NCBI GenBank assembly: GCA_014377395.1
Contig: JACMPS010000448.1
Span: forward strand, 1 to 6,366
Source: Chthonomonadaceae bacterium
Lineage (GTDB): Bacteria > Armatimonadota > Chthonomonadetes > Chthonomonadales > Chthonomonadaceae
Direction of reading: 5' to 3'
Length of the DNA: 6,366 nucleotides
The number at the start of each line of letters is the position of its first letter. The first letter of the stretch is position 1. The notes beneath the pieces are model-generated. The model did not search any database and had not been told where the DNA came from. It saw only the letters and a list, made by a program, of their open reading frames with translations. The position numbers were made by a program, and so were the translations under genes. Below are positions 1-6,135 of the stretch, piece after piece.

Positions 1-43
1 GCGTTCAAGAGGGTACTTTCGGGCGAGGGTGTGACTACGGGTT

Positions 44-68
44 GATTCGCCGAGGGGTGAGGTGAATC
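44..68 (+). repeat. Imperfect hairpin GATTCGCC / GGTGAATC
   Basis: GATTCGCC (44-51) and GGTGAATC (61-68) form an 8-bp stem with one G-U pair around the 9-nt loop GAGGGGTGA, read as plus-strand RNA. On the minus strand that pair becomes an A-C mismatch. No U-tract follows, so it is not an obvious terminator. It is probably part of the intergenic repeat mosaic. Confidence 0.35.
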
Positions 69-187
69 CTCCCTTTTACGTTGGGGAGAGGGCAACAACG
101 GCGCAAAGTCTACTTGTCTTGAGTCCACGCAGGTGGAAATCCTGTGAACCGTTGAGCAGGAGTTTGTGATTGGGGCGCCTTTGTTGC

Positions 188-205
188 CGGAGGTTTAGAC
201 CTCCG
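188..205. repeat. Short hairpin CGGAGGT-TTAG-ACCTCCG
   Basis: A perfect 7-bp inverted repeat, CGGAGGT (188-194) and ACCTCCG (199-205), flanks a TTAG loop. It has no U-tract on either side. It sits just before the 44-nt direct repeats. Read on the minus strand, the run ACTCGGAGGTCTAAACCTCC resembles a widespread intergenic repeat wording of Armatimonadota-like genomes. The hairpin itself is seen directly; the repeat-family assignment is from memory. Confidence 0.6.
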
Positions 206-225
206 AGTCTGTTGCGGGGACACAT

Positions 226-301
226 ACCGGGGAATGAACACGGGGGTGCTGAAAGCGTTTTGGAGAGAGACAGGGGCATGAATTCGGGGGCGATAAAAGG
301 C
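226..301. repeat. Two tandem copies of a degenerate 44-nt repeat unit
   Basis: Two copies lie 44 nt apart. Copy 1 (from 226) contains GGGGAATGAACACGGGGG and copy 2 (from 270) contains GGGGCATGAATTCGGGGG; each is followed by a short spacer and AAAG. Aligned without gaps, 226-255 and 270-299 agree at 23 of 30 positions. The conserved core is GGGG-n-ATGAA-nn-CGGGGG-n-G. The unit carries stop codons and shifting frames and looks like decayed dispersed-repeat DNA rather than coding sequence. Confidence 0.6.
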
Positions 302-309
302 TCGCCTTT
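296..309 (-). terminator. Weak hairpin after the TlpA/DUF3738 stop codon, possible terminator
   Basis: On the minus strand AAAGGC-GA-GCCTTT forms a small stem, realistically 5 bp with loop CGAG, running into TTTTAT, about 44 nt after the stop codon at 353-355. The stem is short and the T-run is partly inside it. It also overlaps the end of the second 44-nt repeat, so it may simply be repeat structure. No better terminator for the gene is visible within the window. Confidence 0.22.
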
Positions 310-352
310 GTAAATCGGGGATCGGCATCGCAACTCCATTTCCGCTATCAAC

Positions 353-1543
353 TTACTCCCCCGCTCTCTGAACGGGCTGAATGTAGAGGCGTCGCACTTT
401 CCGTTTCTCCTTTTTAATTTTGAGACCATGTGACTTCAACGCCTCTTCGAATGACTTTTTGTTCCCTGGGATCCAGGAAAGTTTTATGTCATAAGTATCC
501 TTGTAACCTGTTTCATCCACCACATTATTGTTGTAGGCGATCATGCCAAGCGTCAAAGCAATTTCGCGCATTGGTGCCGCCACATAATCAATTTCACCAC
601 TACGCGCAAACCCATCGTATTTTTTCTTCGTGCTAAAGGTAGGTTTTGCCGCTCCTGAAATGTGTGTCAAAACCAAAACCGGGGTCTCTTCTTCCAGCCA
701 ACGTGCGGAGAACCCAACGAGTGTAGAGAGCACTCCACGCAACAAGGTTCGGGCAGTCGCGTCCTTTCCATCAGGCGAACGCACTGAAATTCGATACCTC
801 TTCTTGTCATCACCGGGAAGTTTACTTTTGATCTCAAAAAACTGAGCATTATAAGCGATCTGAATGAGCGCACCAATGCTAATCCCATCACCAATAATTT
901 GCCCGGAGTTCGGTCTAAAATGAGAGGCTCCCGAGTCCGCATTGGAGCGTTGCACAATGACCTGAGCCAGTGCTTCCGGCGCATTCGCATCGATCTGCTT
1001 ATCCCACTCAAGGTCAGCGGAAATGTTTGTTTTTTCCGGCAAATTCGCAGGTTTGCTGGCAAGCACATCCTGAAGCACCTCTTTTGTCAGAGAGAGCGGA
1101 TTGGTAATGGCAACGATTTTTCCGTCTTTGCCGACGACAACCGTGTGCGGGATAACTCTCACTCCGTAAGTATCGAACGTTTTGCTCTCACGATCATAGG
1201 CAATCCGGGTTTGGAGTGGTCGAGTTTTTAAGAGCAAATCCACGTTTACTTTTTTCTCATCCGTGACAGAGATAAACGTTATTGGCTCATTTTTAAGGGC
1301 ATGGACAAGCCCGTTTACATGGTTGAAAGTGGCAAGACATGCGCCACACCACGTCGCCCAGAATTCAATGACATAAATCCGCCCTTTCTGAAAACTTTCA
1401 GCAGGGTGCCCCTCAATGGTTGCTGTCAGAGGGGGAGCCGTATCCCCAATCCTTAATTTTGGTTTGTCGGCACGAGAATTCGTGGATGCGGACAAAAACA
1501 ACAACATCAACAGCGAGTAAATTCTGCGTTTCACGGGGATCAT
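353..1543 (-). CDS. Secreted TlpA-like thioredoxin-fold protein with C-terminal DUF3738 (TIGR03435-like) domain
   Basis: 396 aa from the ATG at 1543, which follows CGAAAGG by 9 nt. Residues 1-25 form a signal peptide: a basic KRR, a hydrophobic stretch at 8-20, and a likely signal peptidase cut after S-R-A25. There is no lipobox cysteine. Residues ~30-165 are a thioredoxin-like fold of the TlpA/redoxin type: FWATWCGAC with C66 and C69, and a cis-proline candidate, P132 in VIPHTVVV. The motif is CGAC rather than the usual CxPC, so its redox potential may differ. Residues ~190-393 match the DUF3738 pattern: an early ISIGALIQIAYN segment, then VVDETGYKDTYD (341-352), then FEEALKSHGLKIKKEK and a final VRRLYIQPVQ. 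TlpA-type domains are extracytoplasmic thiol-disulfide reductases; DUF3738 has no established function. The role is therefore inferred as an envelope redox or binding protein. An in-frame start at 1690 would add 49 residues that lack protein character and bury the signal peptide, so I reject it. Confidence 0.85.
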   Translation of the reverse strand: MIPVKRRIYSLLMLLFLSASTNSRADKPKLRIGDTAPPLTATIEGHPAESFQKGRIYVIEFWATWCGACLATFNHVNGLVHALKNEPITFISVTDEKKVNVDLLLKTRPLQTRIAYDRESKTFDTYGVRVIPHTVVVGKDGKIVAITNPLSLTKEVLQDVLASKPANLPEKTNISADLEWDKQIDANAPEALAQVIVQRSNADSGASHFRPNSGQIIGDGISIGALIQIAYNAQFFEIKSKLPGDDKKRYRISVRSPDGKDATARTLLRGVLSTLVGFSARWLEEETPVLVLTHISGAAKPTFSTKKKYDGFARSGEIDYVAAPMREIALTLGMIAYNNNVVDETGYKDTYDIKLSWIPGNKKSFEEALKSHGLKIKKEKRKVRRLYIQPVQRAGE

Positions 1544-1857
1544 TTGCAAAAACCTTTCGTTCGGACGGCTTGATGTGCGGGGGAATGAAGACACCGAATC
1601 TTCGATGTCCTTCCGAGGATGCGTCGAGAAGACGTGCTTGAATAATATTCCAGCAAACGGCTTCTTCAGAAATGACAGACGAGACACCATCCCTTCGATT
1701 TCATCATCTTTGAGCGAACAGATTTTTACCCGATCCCTTTTTACGCATTAGCCTTCTATCTTACTCCGCAGAGGCTCAAATCAGAGAATAACAAGTCTCC
1801 CCAAAAGCACTGTACAAGGCAGAAGCATTGTCAACTAATCTCCTCATTCTGGATTCA
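1544..1857. other. Intergenic region between the aldo/keto reductase and the TlpA/DUF3738 gene
   Basis: This 314-nt stretch has no gene I can support. It should hold the end of the upstream transcript and the promoter of the TlpA/DUF3738 gene, but neither is clear. A perfect -35-like TTGACA lies on the minus strand at 1834-1829. The best matching -10, TACAGT at 1814-1809, is only 14 nt away, too short for a standard sigma-70 promoter. No hairpin with a U-tract follows the reductase stop codon at 1858; AATCT/AGATT near 1837-1856 could pair weakly across a long loop. The 1544-1690 part is open in frame with the downstream gene but reads as non-coding. Confidence 0.6.
1553..1559 (-). promoter_or_regulatory. 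Ribosome binding site that decides the TlpA/DUF3738 start
   Basis: The minus strand reads CGAAAGG followed by 9 nt and then ATG at 1543. The upstream in-frame ATG at 1690 has GAAGGG directly abutting it, with no usable spacing. Together with the signal peptide that begins at 1543, this fixes the start. Confidence 0.6.
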
Positions 1858-2787
1858 TTAAGATTTTAAGGTGAGATAGTCTTTTTCGCCCTGCGTGAGA
1901 ACGATGTCGGCGGCGGGCAAAGTTGTCGCCAGTTCCGCAGGGGTCATGGGACCCGCAACCGCGAAAACCGGGTACTCTTGCCCGATCACAAACGCCAGCG
2001 CAATCTGATTGGCGGTGGCTCCCCTCTTTTCTCCAATCTCCGTAGCGCGGCGATATTTTTCCCAGTTGTCTTTGTTGTAATAGGAGCGCACGACCTCTTC
2101 ATTGCTCAGGTCTTCGGGAGAGTAACGCCCGGTAAAGAAGCCCCGTGCCTGCGCCGACCACGGGAAAAGCGGGAACTGGTGTTCACGATGCCACTTCTCG
2201 GCGTTCTCATCCACACGCAAACAGCCGCCCCAGATCGGCTCATTCCAAACCGCAAGGCTGAGATGTTCGCTCGACGCCGAAAATCCCTGCAAGCCGTTCG
2301 CCTCGGCGTAGTCGTTGGCTTCCTGTAGTCGTGCCGTCGTCCAGTTCGAGCCACCAAACGCCTTCATGCGCCCTGCGTCTTTGTGTTCGTTCAGCAGGTC
2401 AACCAGCACTTGCACCGACACGGAGCGATTATCCCGGTGCAACAGAAAAATATCGAAGTGATCGGTTTGCAACGCTCTAAGGCTATTGGCGATGTCCTCA
2501 TTAATTTTTTCGGGGCTGATTCTGTCGCCATTATGATCGGGATGCCCCCCCTTTCCCAGCAGAACGATCTCGTCACGCTTGCCCGATTCAGTGAACCACT
2601 TACCGAGTGCTTTTTCCGCTTTGCCCTCGTTGTAGATGCGTGCCGTGTCAAAACAATTCCCCCCTGCCGCGAGGTAATTATTCAGGATCGTTCCAGAATT
2701 CTCCATGTCGTCTTCGTTGCAACAAATCGTTCCCAGCACCAGTTTTGCAACGGGCTTTTCGATGCCTTTGATGTTTCCGTATCTCAT
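1858..2787 (-). CDS. Aldo/keto reductase family oxidoreductase
   Basis: 309 aa, an expected length for the (beta/alpha)8-barrel aldo/keto reductases. These are cytoplasmic NAD(P)H-dependent enzymes that interconvert carbonyls and alcohols. The opening MRYGNIKGIEKPVAKLVLGT is a typical family start. The catalytic tetrad is complete: D47 in CFDTARIY, Y52 in the same motif, K79 in LLGKGGH and H117 in FLLHRDN. The barrel continues through GGSNWTTARLQEA and FPWSAQARGFFTGRYSPED. The usual cofactor segment 'IPG..' near the C-terminus appears here as VFAVAGPMTPAEL. I chose the ATG at 2787. An in-frame TTG at 2808, which abuts the radC stop, would add seven residues and has a weaker upstream signal. 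It is the last gene of a tight cluster with radC and a Gfo/Idh/MocA oxidoreductase. The Gfo partner suggests a sugar or polyol substrate, but the sequence does not show which. Confidence 0.9.
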   Translation of the reverse strand: MRYGNIKGIEKPVAKLVLGTICCNEDDMENSGTILNNYLAAGGNCFDTARIYNEGKAEKALGKWFTESGKRDEIVLLGKGGHPDHNGDRISPEKINEDIANSLRALQTDHFDIFLLHRDNRSVSVQVLVDLLNEHKDAGRMKAFGGSNWTTARLQEANDYAEANGLQGFSASSEHLSLAVWNEPIWGGCLRVDENAEKWHREHQFPLFPWSAQARGFFTGRYSPEDLSNEEVVRSYYNKDNWEKYRRATEIGEKRGATANQIALAFVIGQEYPVFAVAGPMTPAELATTLPAADIVLTQGEKDYLTLKS

Positions 2788-2806
2788 TTCCTTAACACCT
2801 TTCCCC
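2788..2806 (-). promoter_or_regulatory. Shine-Dalgarno region of the aldo/keto reductase
   Basis: The 21-nt gap after the radC stop codon contains GGGGAAAGG (minus strand, 2806-2798), 10 nt before the ATG at 2787. A second AAGG lies only 2 nt before the ATG, too close to be the main site. The first is placed correctly for the ATG, which is why I prefer it over the TTG at 2808. Confidence 0.5.
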
Positions 2807-2808
2807 AA

Positions 2809-3561
2809 CTAGATAACGCCGCTCTCTTTCAGCGAGACCCAGCGATTATCGCCGACAATGACATGATCCAACAATTCAATTCCTAGCAACTCACCACACT
2901 CGTGAAGACGACGGGTAATGCTTTTGTCTTCGGGACTTGGGGTGGGATCGCCTGAAGGATGATTATGCGCGACAATGAGGGAACAGGCGCTTGATGTGAT
3001 CGCCTCTTGAAACACCTCACGCGGGTGAACCAGGGAAGAGTTCAGTATCCCAACTGAAATGGTAATTACTTTTAATACCTGGTTTTTAGTGTCAAGGTGA
3101 ATCGCCTTTAGACACTCTTTCTTCATATCGCGCAGTTCCGGCATTAGGAGATTTGCAATGTCGGCGGGGCTTCTAATCGTGATTTTCGGTTCGTCGGAAA
3201 GTACCGCAAGACGCTTCCCTAACTCTACCGCCGCCGCAATTTCGATTGCCTTTACAGGTCCAATCCCTTTGACTTTCCGCAGTCCGTCAATCCCCGCGTT
3301 GGCAACACCCCGCAACCCACTGAACTCCGACATTAGAAACTCGGCAAGCCCCACTGCAGATCGCTCTTTATTGCCAATCCGCAACTGAATTGCCAGCAGT
3401 TCCGTTGTGGAAAGTGCCGCCGCGCCATGCTTTTTAAGGCGTTCACGGGGGCGTTCTTCAGAGGGCATTTCACGAATCGTAACGGAGTAGCGCACAATCG
3501 CCGGAGGGTCAGGGCTTACGATCTCTGCGGAGAGTGTTGCCTCTTTTTTCTTTCGCGTCAC
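2809..3561 (-). CDS. radC: RadC family protein (JAB/MPN+ metal-binding domain)
   Basis: 250 aa from a GTG start. After a basic, poorly conserved N-terminus of about 22 residues comes the RadC signature REMPSEERPRERL (30-42), then a helix-hairpin-helix region around 91-119 with LRKVKGIGPVKAIEI, a non-specific DNA-binding fold. The C-terminal JAB/MPN+ domain has E182 in HPREVFQEAI and the metal-binding set H199, H201, S209 and D212 in HNHPSGDPTPSPED, so the predicted metal site is intact. RadC was named for DNA repair, but its biochemical role remains uncertain. Typical members are about 220-230 aa; the excess is N-terminal. An internal GTG at 3495 would trim it but lacks an upstream purine-rich site, whereas the GTG at 3561 has GGAG 9 nt upstream. 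It directly follows the Gfo/Idh/MocA stop codon (TAG-GTG with no gap), so translational coupling is likely. Confidence 0.95.
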   Translation of the reverse strand: MTRKKKEATLSAEIVSPDPPAIVRYSVTIREMPSEERPRERLKKHGAAALSTTELLAIQLRIGNKERSAVGLAEFLMSEFSGLRGVANAGIDGLRKVKGIGPVKAIEIAAAVELGKRLAVLSDEPKITIRSPADIANLLMPELRDMKKECLKAIHLDTKNQVLKVITISVGILNSSLVHPREVFQEAITSSACSLIVAHNHPSGDPTPSPEDKSITRRLHECGELLGIELLDHVIVGDNRWVSLKESGVI

Positions 3562-4593
3562 CTATTCGATCTCCACGAGTTGCCCGGTTTTCGCGGATTC
3601 ATAAGCAGCAAGCACCACCTTTAGATTTTCTCTTGCATCGTGAGTGGTGGACTTCAAGGGAACGCCTTTTTGCACTACATCGAGAAAATGTTCCGTCTCC
3701 GACACAAACGTATCCCACCAGTGCATTTCCGCCAATAGCACTTTTTTCGGGGTATCAGGCTTGAACAGCACCACCGATTCCCCGCCGCCGTAAGCCTCCA
3801 GAGAAAGACAACCCTCCGTTCCAAACACCGTCATCATGGGAGAAGCACCCCGCCCCTTTGAAGCGTGAGTCGCAAAAAGTTGACCGAAAAACCCGGCTTT
3901 GTAGCGCAAGTTGACCACCGCCGTGTCCTCGACTTCCGTACCGAGTTCCGCCCGAAACCGGGTTGTCATTGCCTGAACTCCCGTCACGTCACCCCCTAAG
4001 TGCCGCATCACGTCAATCCAGTGAATCGCGCCGTCAATGAGATGCCCCCCACCGGAAAACTCCGGTTGAGTGCGCCAACTTTTGTTAAGTTCAATGCCCT
4101 GCCAGTGCGCGTAAGTGGCTTGAATTCCTACGATTGTTCCCACTTCACCAGAGCGAATGGCTTCTGCGGCGATCTCGGCGTGTTTCGCGGTACGCATATT
4201 TTCGCCGTGCATCAGAACCTTGCCTGTTTCCTGAGCCACCAGAGCCATTTCATCAATGTCTTCGGGGATAATCGCAAGCGGCTTTTCGCAAAGAACGTGC
4301 TTTCCGGCGCGAAGTGAAGCAATGTTCGTACTTTTGTGGAGGTGGTGCGGAAGCAGAAGCGTGACCGCTTGGAGATCGGGGTGGGTGAGCAGAGCGTCAA
4401 AGTCGGAGATCATTTCGACTTCCGCACTTTTGCCCAGATGCTTTTGATAAAGACTGACCGCCGTCTTCATCTTTTCCGTGTCCCTGTCACAAACAGCAAT
4501 AAGGCGAATACGCTCAGGAAATGAGGCGATTGCGCGAAGATGAGACTCGGAAATAATGCCGCAACCGACCAATGCAAGGTTTAAGGGGGTCAT
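3562..4593 (-). CDS. Gfo/Idh/MocA family NAD(P)-dependent oxidoreductase
   Basis: 343 aa, a normal family length. Residues 1-~120 form the Rossmann domain: a nucleotide-binding VGCGIISESH (9-18) after the first strand, VCDRD (34-38) at the end of the second, and the family hallmark CEKPLA (102-107) with the expected catalytic lysine K104. Residues ~125-343 form the alpha/beta substrate domain; GGGHLIDGAIHWIDVM contains H184, D187 and H191, where the family carries its D-x-x-x-H catalytic pair. No signal peptide is present, so the protein is probably cytoplasmic. Relatives oxidise or reduce sugars, inositols and sugar acids with NAD(H) or NADP(H); this member's substrate cannot be read from sequence. 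It heads the cluster with radC and an aldo/keto reductase. The ATG is only 8 nt after a terminator hairpin, and the only Shine-Dalgarno-like bases, GGGAA at 4607-4603, lie inside that hairpin's 3' arm, so expression may be low or conditional. Confidence 0.93.
   Translation of the reverse strand: MTPLNLALVGCGIISESHLRAIASFPERIRLIAVCDRDTEKMKTAVSLYQKHLGKSAEVEMISDFDALLTHPDLQAVTLLLPHHLHKSTNIASLRAGKHVLCEKPLAIIPEDIDEMALVAQETGKVLMHGENMRTAKHAEIAAEAIRSGEVGTIVGIQATYAHWQGIELNKSWRTQPEFSGGGHLIDGAIHWIDVMRHLGGDVTGVQAMTTRFRAELGTEVEDTAVVNLRYKAGFFGQLFATHASKGRGASPMMTVFGTEGCLSLEAYGGGESVVLFKPDTPKKVLLAEMHWWDTFVSETEHFLDVVQKGVPLKSTTHDARENLKVVLAAYESAKTGQLVEIE
3571..3574 (-). promoter_or_regulatory. radC ribosome binding site inside the preceding gene
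   Basis: GGAG on the minus strand lies in the last codons of the Gfo/Idh/MocA gene, 9 nt before the radC GTG. The intervening bases include the TAG stop codon. This supports the GTG at 3561 and suggests that ribosomes finishing the upstream gene help start radC. Confidence 0.5.
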
Positions 4594-4631
4594 AAAATAA
4601 AGTTCCCGACGAAATGGATTTCGTCGGGAAC
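4594..4631 (-). terminator. Intrinsic terminator of der, overlapping the leader of the next gene
   Basis: A perfect inverted repeat spans 4602-4631. As minus-strand RNA it folds into a 13-bp stem (GTTCCCGACGAAA with its exact complement) and a UCCA loop, followed immediately by UUUAUUUU (4601-4594). It starts 18 nt after the der stop codon. The U-tract exists on the minus-strand side only, which gives the direction. The next three bases are the ATG of the Gfo/Idh/MocA gene, so that start lies at or just beyond the expected termination point. Confidence 0.88.
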
Positions 4632-4649
4632 ATTCACCAGAGAGGGGGC

Positions 4650-6029
4650 TTACTCCTTCTCTTTGTCCTTATTTTCCGCTTTTTTCGCGACAATGCGAAC
4701 CGGGGTTCCCTCAAAAGGATAGACCTCACGAAGTCGGTTTTCAATGTAGCGCTGGTAAGAGAAGTGGAACATATTCGGGTCGTTCACGAAAAGCAGAATC
4801 GTCGGCGGCTGAACCTGCGCCATCGTCGAATAGTAAACCTTAAACGAGCGGCCGCTGTCCATAAGGGGGCGTCGCTCCGTGAACTCACGAATCATACGGT
4901 TCAGTTCGCCTGTCGGGATGCGATGCGCGTGATTTTGCGCGGCAGTGATCGCTGAGTCAATCGCATAGCGCACTCCAAATCGCTCCTGTGCAGAAACGAA
5001 AACCAGTGGCGCATACTCCAGAAAAGGACATTCTTTGCGGAATTTTTCGGTAAACTTGAGAATCTTGTCACGGTCAGGCTTTCGCGCCTTGCCGGGATTC
5101 TTCGGGTCTTTGATAATCGCCGAATCCACTAAGTCCCACTTATTCACGACGACGATACAGGCTTTCCCTGCGTCCTGTGCCAGTCCCGCCACTCGCTTAT
5201 CGCCATCGCGGATGCCTTCGCTTCCATCAATGACCACAAGTCCGACATTACTGCGCTCCAGCGCTGATTTTGCTCGCATCACCATATAAAATTCAACGGT
5301 TCCCATCGTTTTCTTGTTACGCCGGATGCCCGCCGTGTCAATCAAAGTTAGTTCTTCGTTGTTGAACATAAATTTCGTGTCAATCGTGTCGCGAGTCGTG
5401 CCGGGAATCGGCGAAACAATCACCCTGTCTTCCCCTAGAATCGCGTTCAGCAAAGACGATTTCCCGACGTTCGGGCGTCCGATAATCGCAAACTTAATGT
5501 TTTCGTCTTCGACGTACTCTTCGCCATTGTCCGGCGGCAAATGGGTGACGACTTCATCCAACAAGTCGCCGACGCCATGTCCGTGAACGGCGGAAACGGT
5601 ATGCACTTCACCCAGACCAAGCGCGTAAAACTCGGCAGCATTCAGTTGCAATTTTTCGTTGTCGGCTTTGTTGGCAACAAGAATAATCGGTGCCGTCGCG
5701 GGGCGCAAGGCGTCCGCCAACTCCTGATCGGTTCCGGTCATGCCGTCCGCACCATCCACGATAAAGACGATGACATCCGCCTCTTCCATCGCAACTTCGG
5801 CTTGCGCCTTCACCTGTAGTGCAAGCGGGTCTTCGTCGTTGAGGATAATTCCTCCGGTGTCAATGACGGTGAACTCGCGCCCCCCCCACTCGACATTATG
5901 ATAAATTCGGTCACGGGTAATCCCCGGAACGTCCTCGACAATCGCAACACGTCTTCCAATTAAGCGATTGAACAGAGTAGATTTGCCGACATTTGGGCGA
6001 CCTACAACCGCAACAACGGGCAGAGACAT
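4650..6029 (-). CDS. der: Ribosome-assembly GTPase Der (EngA)
   Basis: 459 aa. Der is an essential double-GTPase that binds the 50S subunit during its maturation. The first G domain has P-loop GRPNVGKST (10-18), PGITRD (35-40), DTGG (57-60), NKAD (120-123) and SAVHG (146-150). The second has GRPNVGKSS (184-192), PGTTRD (209-214), DTAG (231-234), NKWD (296-299) and SAQ (346-348). The C-terminal KH-like domain covers about 355-448, ending in EGTPVRIVAKK and a short charged tail. All nucleotide-binding motifs are intact. Between NKWD and SAQ there are 46 residues, including the K/P-rich KDPKNPGKARKPDR, which is longer than I recall for E. coli or B. subtilis Der. I start at the ATG at 6029, preceded by GAGGAGA and 7 nt. 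An in-frame GTG at 6092 would add 21 residues (FSGFCPCW...) unlike the family. It is followed by its own strong terminator, so it appears to be monocistronic or the last gene of an operon entering from the right. Confidence 0.98.
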   Translation of the reverse strand: MSLPVVAVVGRPNVGKSTLFNRLIGRRVAIVEDVPGITRDRIYHNVEWGGREFTVIDTGGIILNDEDPLALQVKAQAEVAMEEADVIVFIVDGADGMTGTDQELADALRPATAPIILVANKADNEKLQLNAAEFYALGLGEVHTVSAVHGHGVGDLLDEVVTHLPPDNGEEYVEDENIKFAIIGRPNVGKSSLLNAILGEDRVIVSPIPGTTRDTIDTKFMFNNEELTLIDTAGIRRNKKTMGTVEFYMVMRAKSALERSNVGLVVIDGSEGIRDGDKRVAGLAQDAGKACIVVVNKWDLVDSAIIKDPKNPGKARKPDRDKILKFTEKFRKECPFLEYAPLVFVSAQERFGVRYAIDSAITAAQNHAHRIPTGELNRMIREFTERRPLMDSGRSFKVYYSTMAQVQPPTILLFVNDPNMFHFSYQRYIENRLREVYPFEGTPVRIVAKKAENKDKEKE

Positions 6030-6036
6030 AATCGTT

Positions 6037-6043
6037 TCTCCTC
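6037..6043 (-). promoter_or_regulatory. der ribosome binding site
   Basis: GAGGAGA on the minus strand ends 7 nt before the ATG at 6029. It is the strongest Shine-Dalgarno sequence in the window and sets the der start against the longer in-frame GTG at 6092. Confidence 0.8.
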
Positions 6044-6135
6044 TTACTGCCCAGCACGGACAGAAACCTGAAAACATAAAGCGAGACATCACCTCGAAGG
6101 TTGTCTGCTTTTTCTCGTTTTCGTCTTTTCCTTCT

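Larger units (their letters stand above)
1..352. other. Non-coding repeat-rich flank downstream of the TlpA/DUF3738 gene
   Basis: I find no credible gene here. The stretch is a patchwork of short imperfect repeats and hairpins, listed separately: a hairpin at 44-68, a GGAGGT/ACCTCC hairpin at 188-205, a two-copy 44-nt repeat at 226-301 and a small hairpin at 296-309. The minus strand around 76-95 reads CCCTCTCCCCAACG, a wording common in dispersed intergenic repeats of environmental bacteria (from memory, not searched). A minus-strand open frame at 76-429 has composition dictated by the repeat and overlaps the end of the real gene in another frame, so I do not call it. The left edge is cut by the window. 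Confidence 0.7.

Noticed and set aside
76..429. 117-aa minus-strand open frame over the left repeat region
   Set aside because: It is translated repeat sequence with no domain or conserved motif, has a poor start, and its 5' portion overlaps the 3' end of the TlpA/DUF3738 gene in another frame.
1544..1690. N-terminal extension of the TlpA/DUF3738 protein from an ATG at 1690
   Set aside because: It would bury a clear signal peptide by 49 residues, the ATG at 1690 lacks proper ribosome-binding spacing, and the added residues look non-coding.
2383..2886. 167-aa plus-strand open frame
   Set aside because: It lies antisense to the aldo/keto reductase and the end of radC, both with intact catalytic motifs; it is the mirror of their codon structure and shows no domain.
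4602..4631. Hairpin as a bidirectional terminator or operator palindrome
   Set aside because: The plus-strand side is followed by ATTCACCAG without a U-tract and there is no plus-strand gene to terminate. The minus-strand U-tract fits a one-way intrinsic terminator for der better than an operator.
6030..6092. N-terminal extension of Der from a GTG at 6092
   Set aside because: The GAGGAGA site 7 nt before the ATG at 6029 and the family-typical MSLPVVAVVGRPNVGKS start both favour the shorter form.
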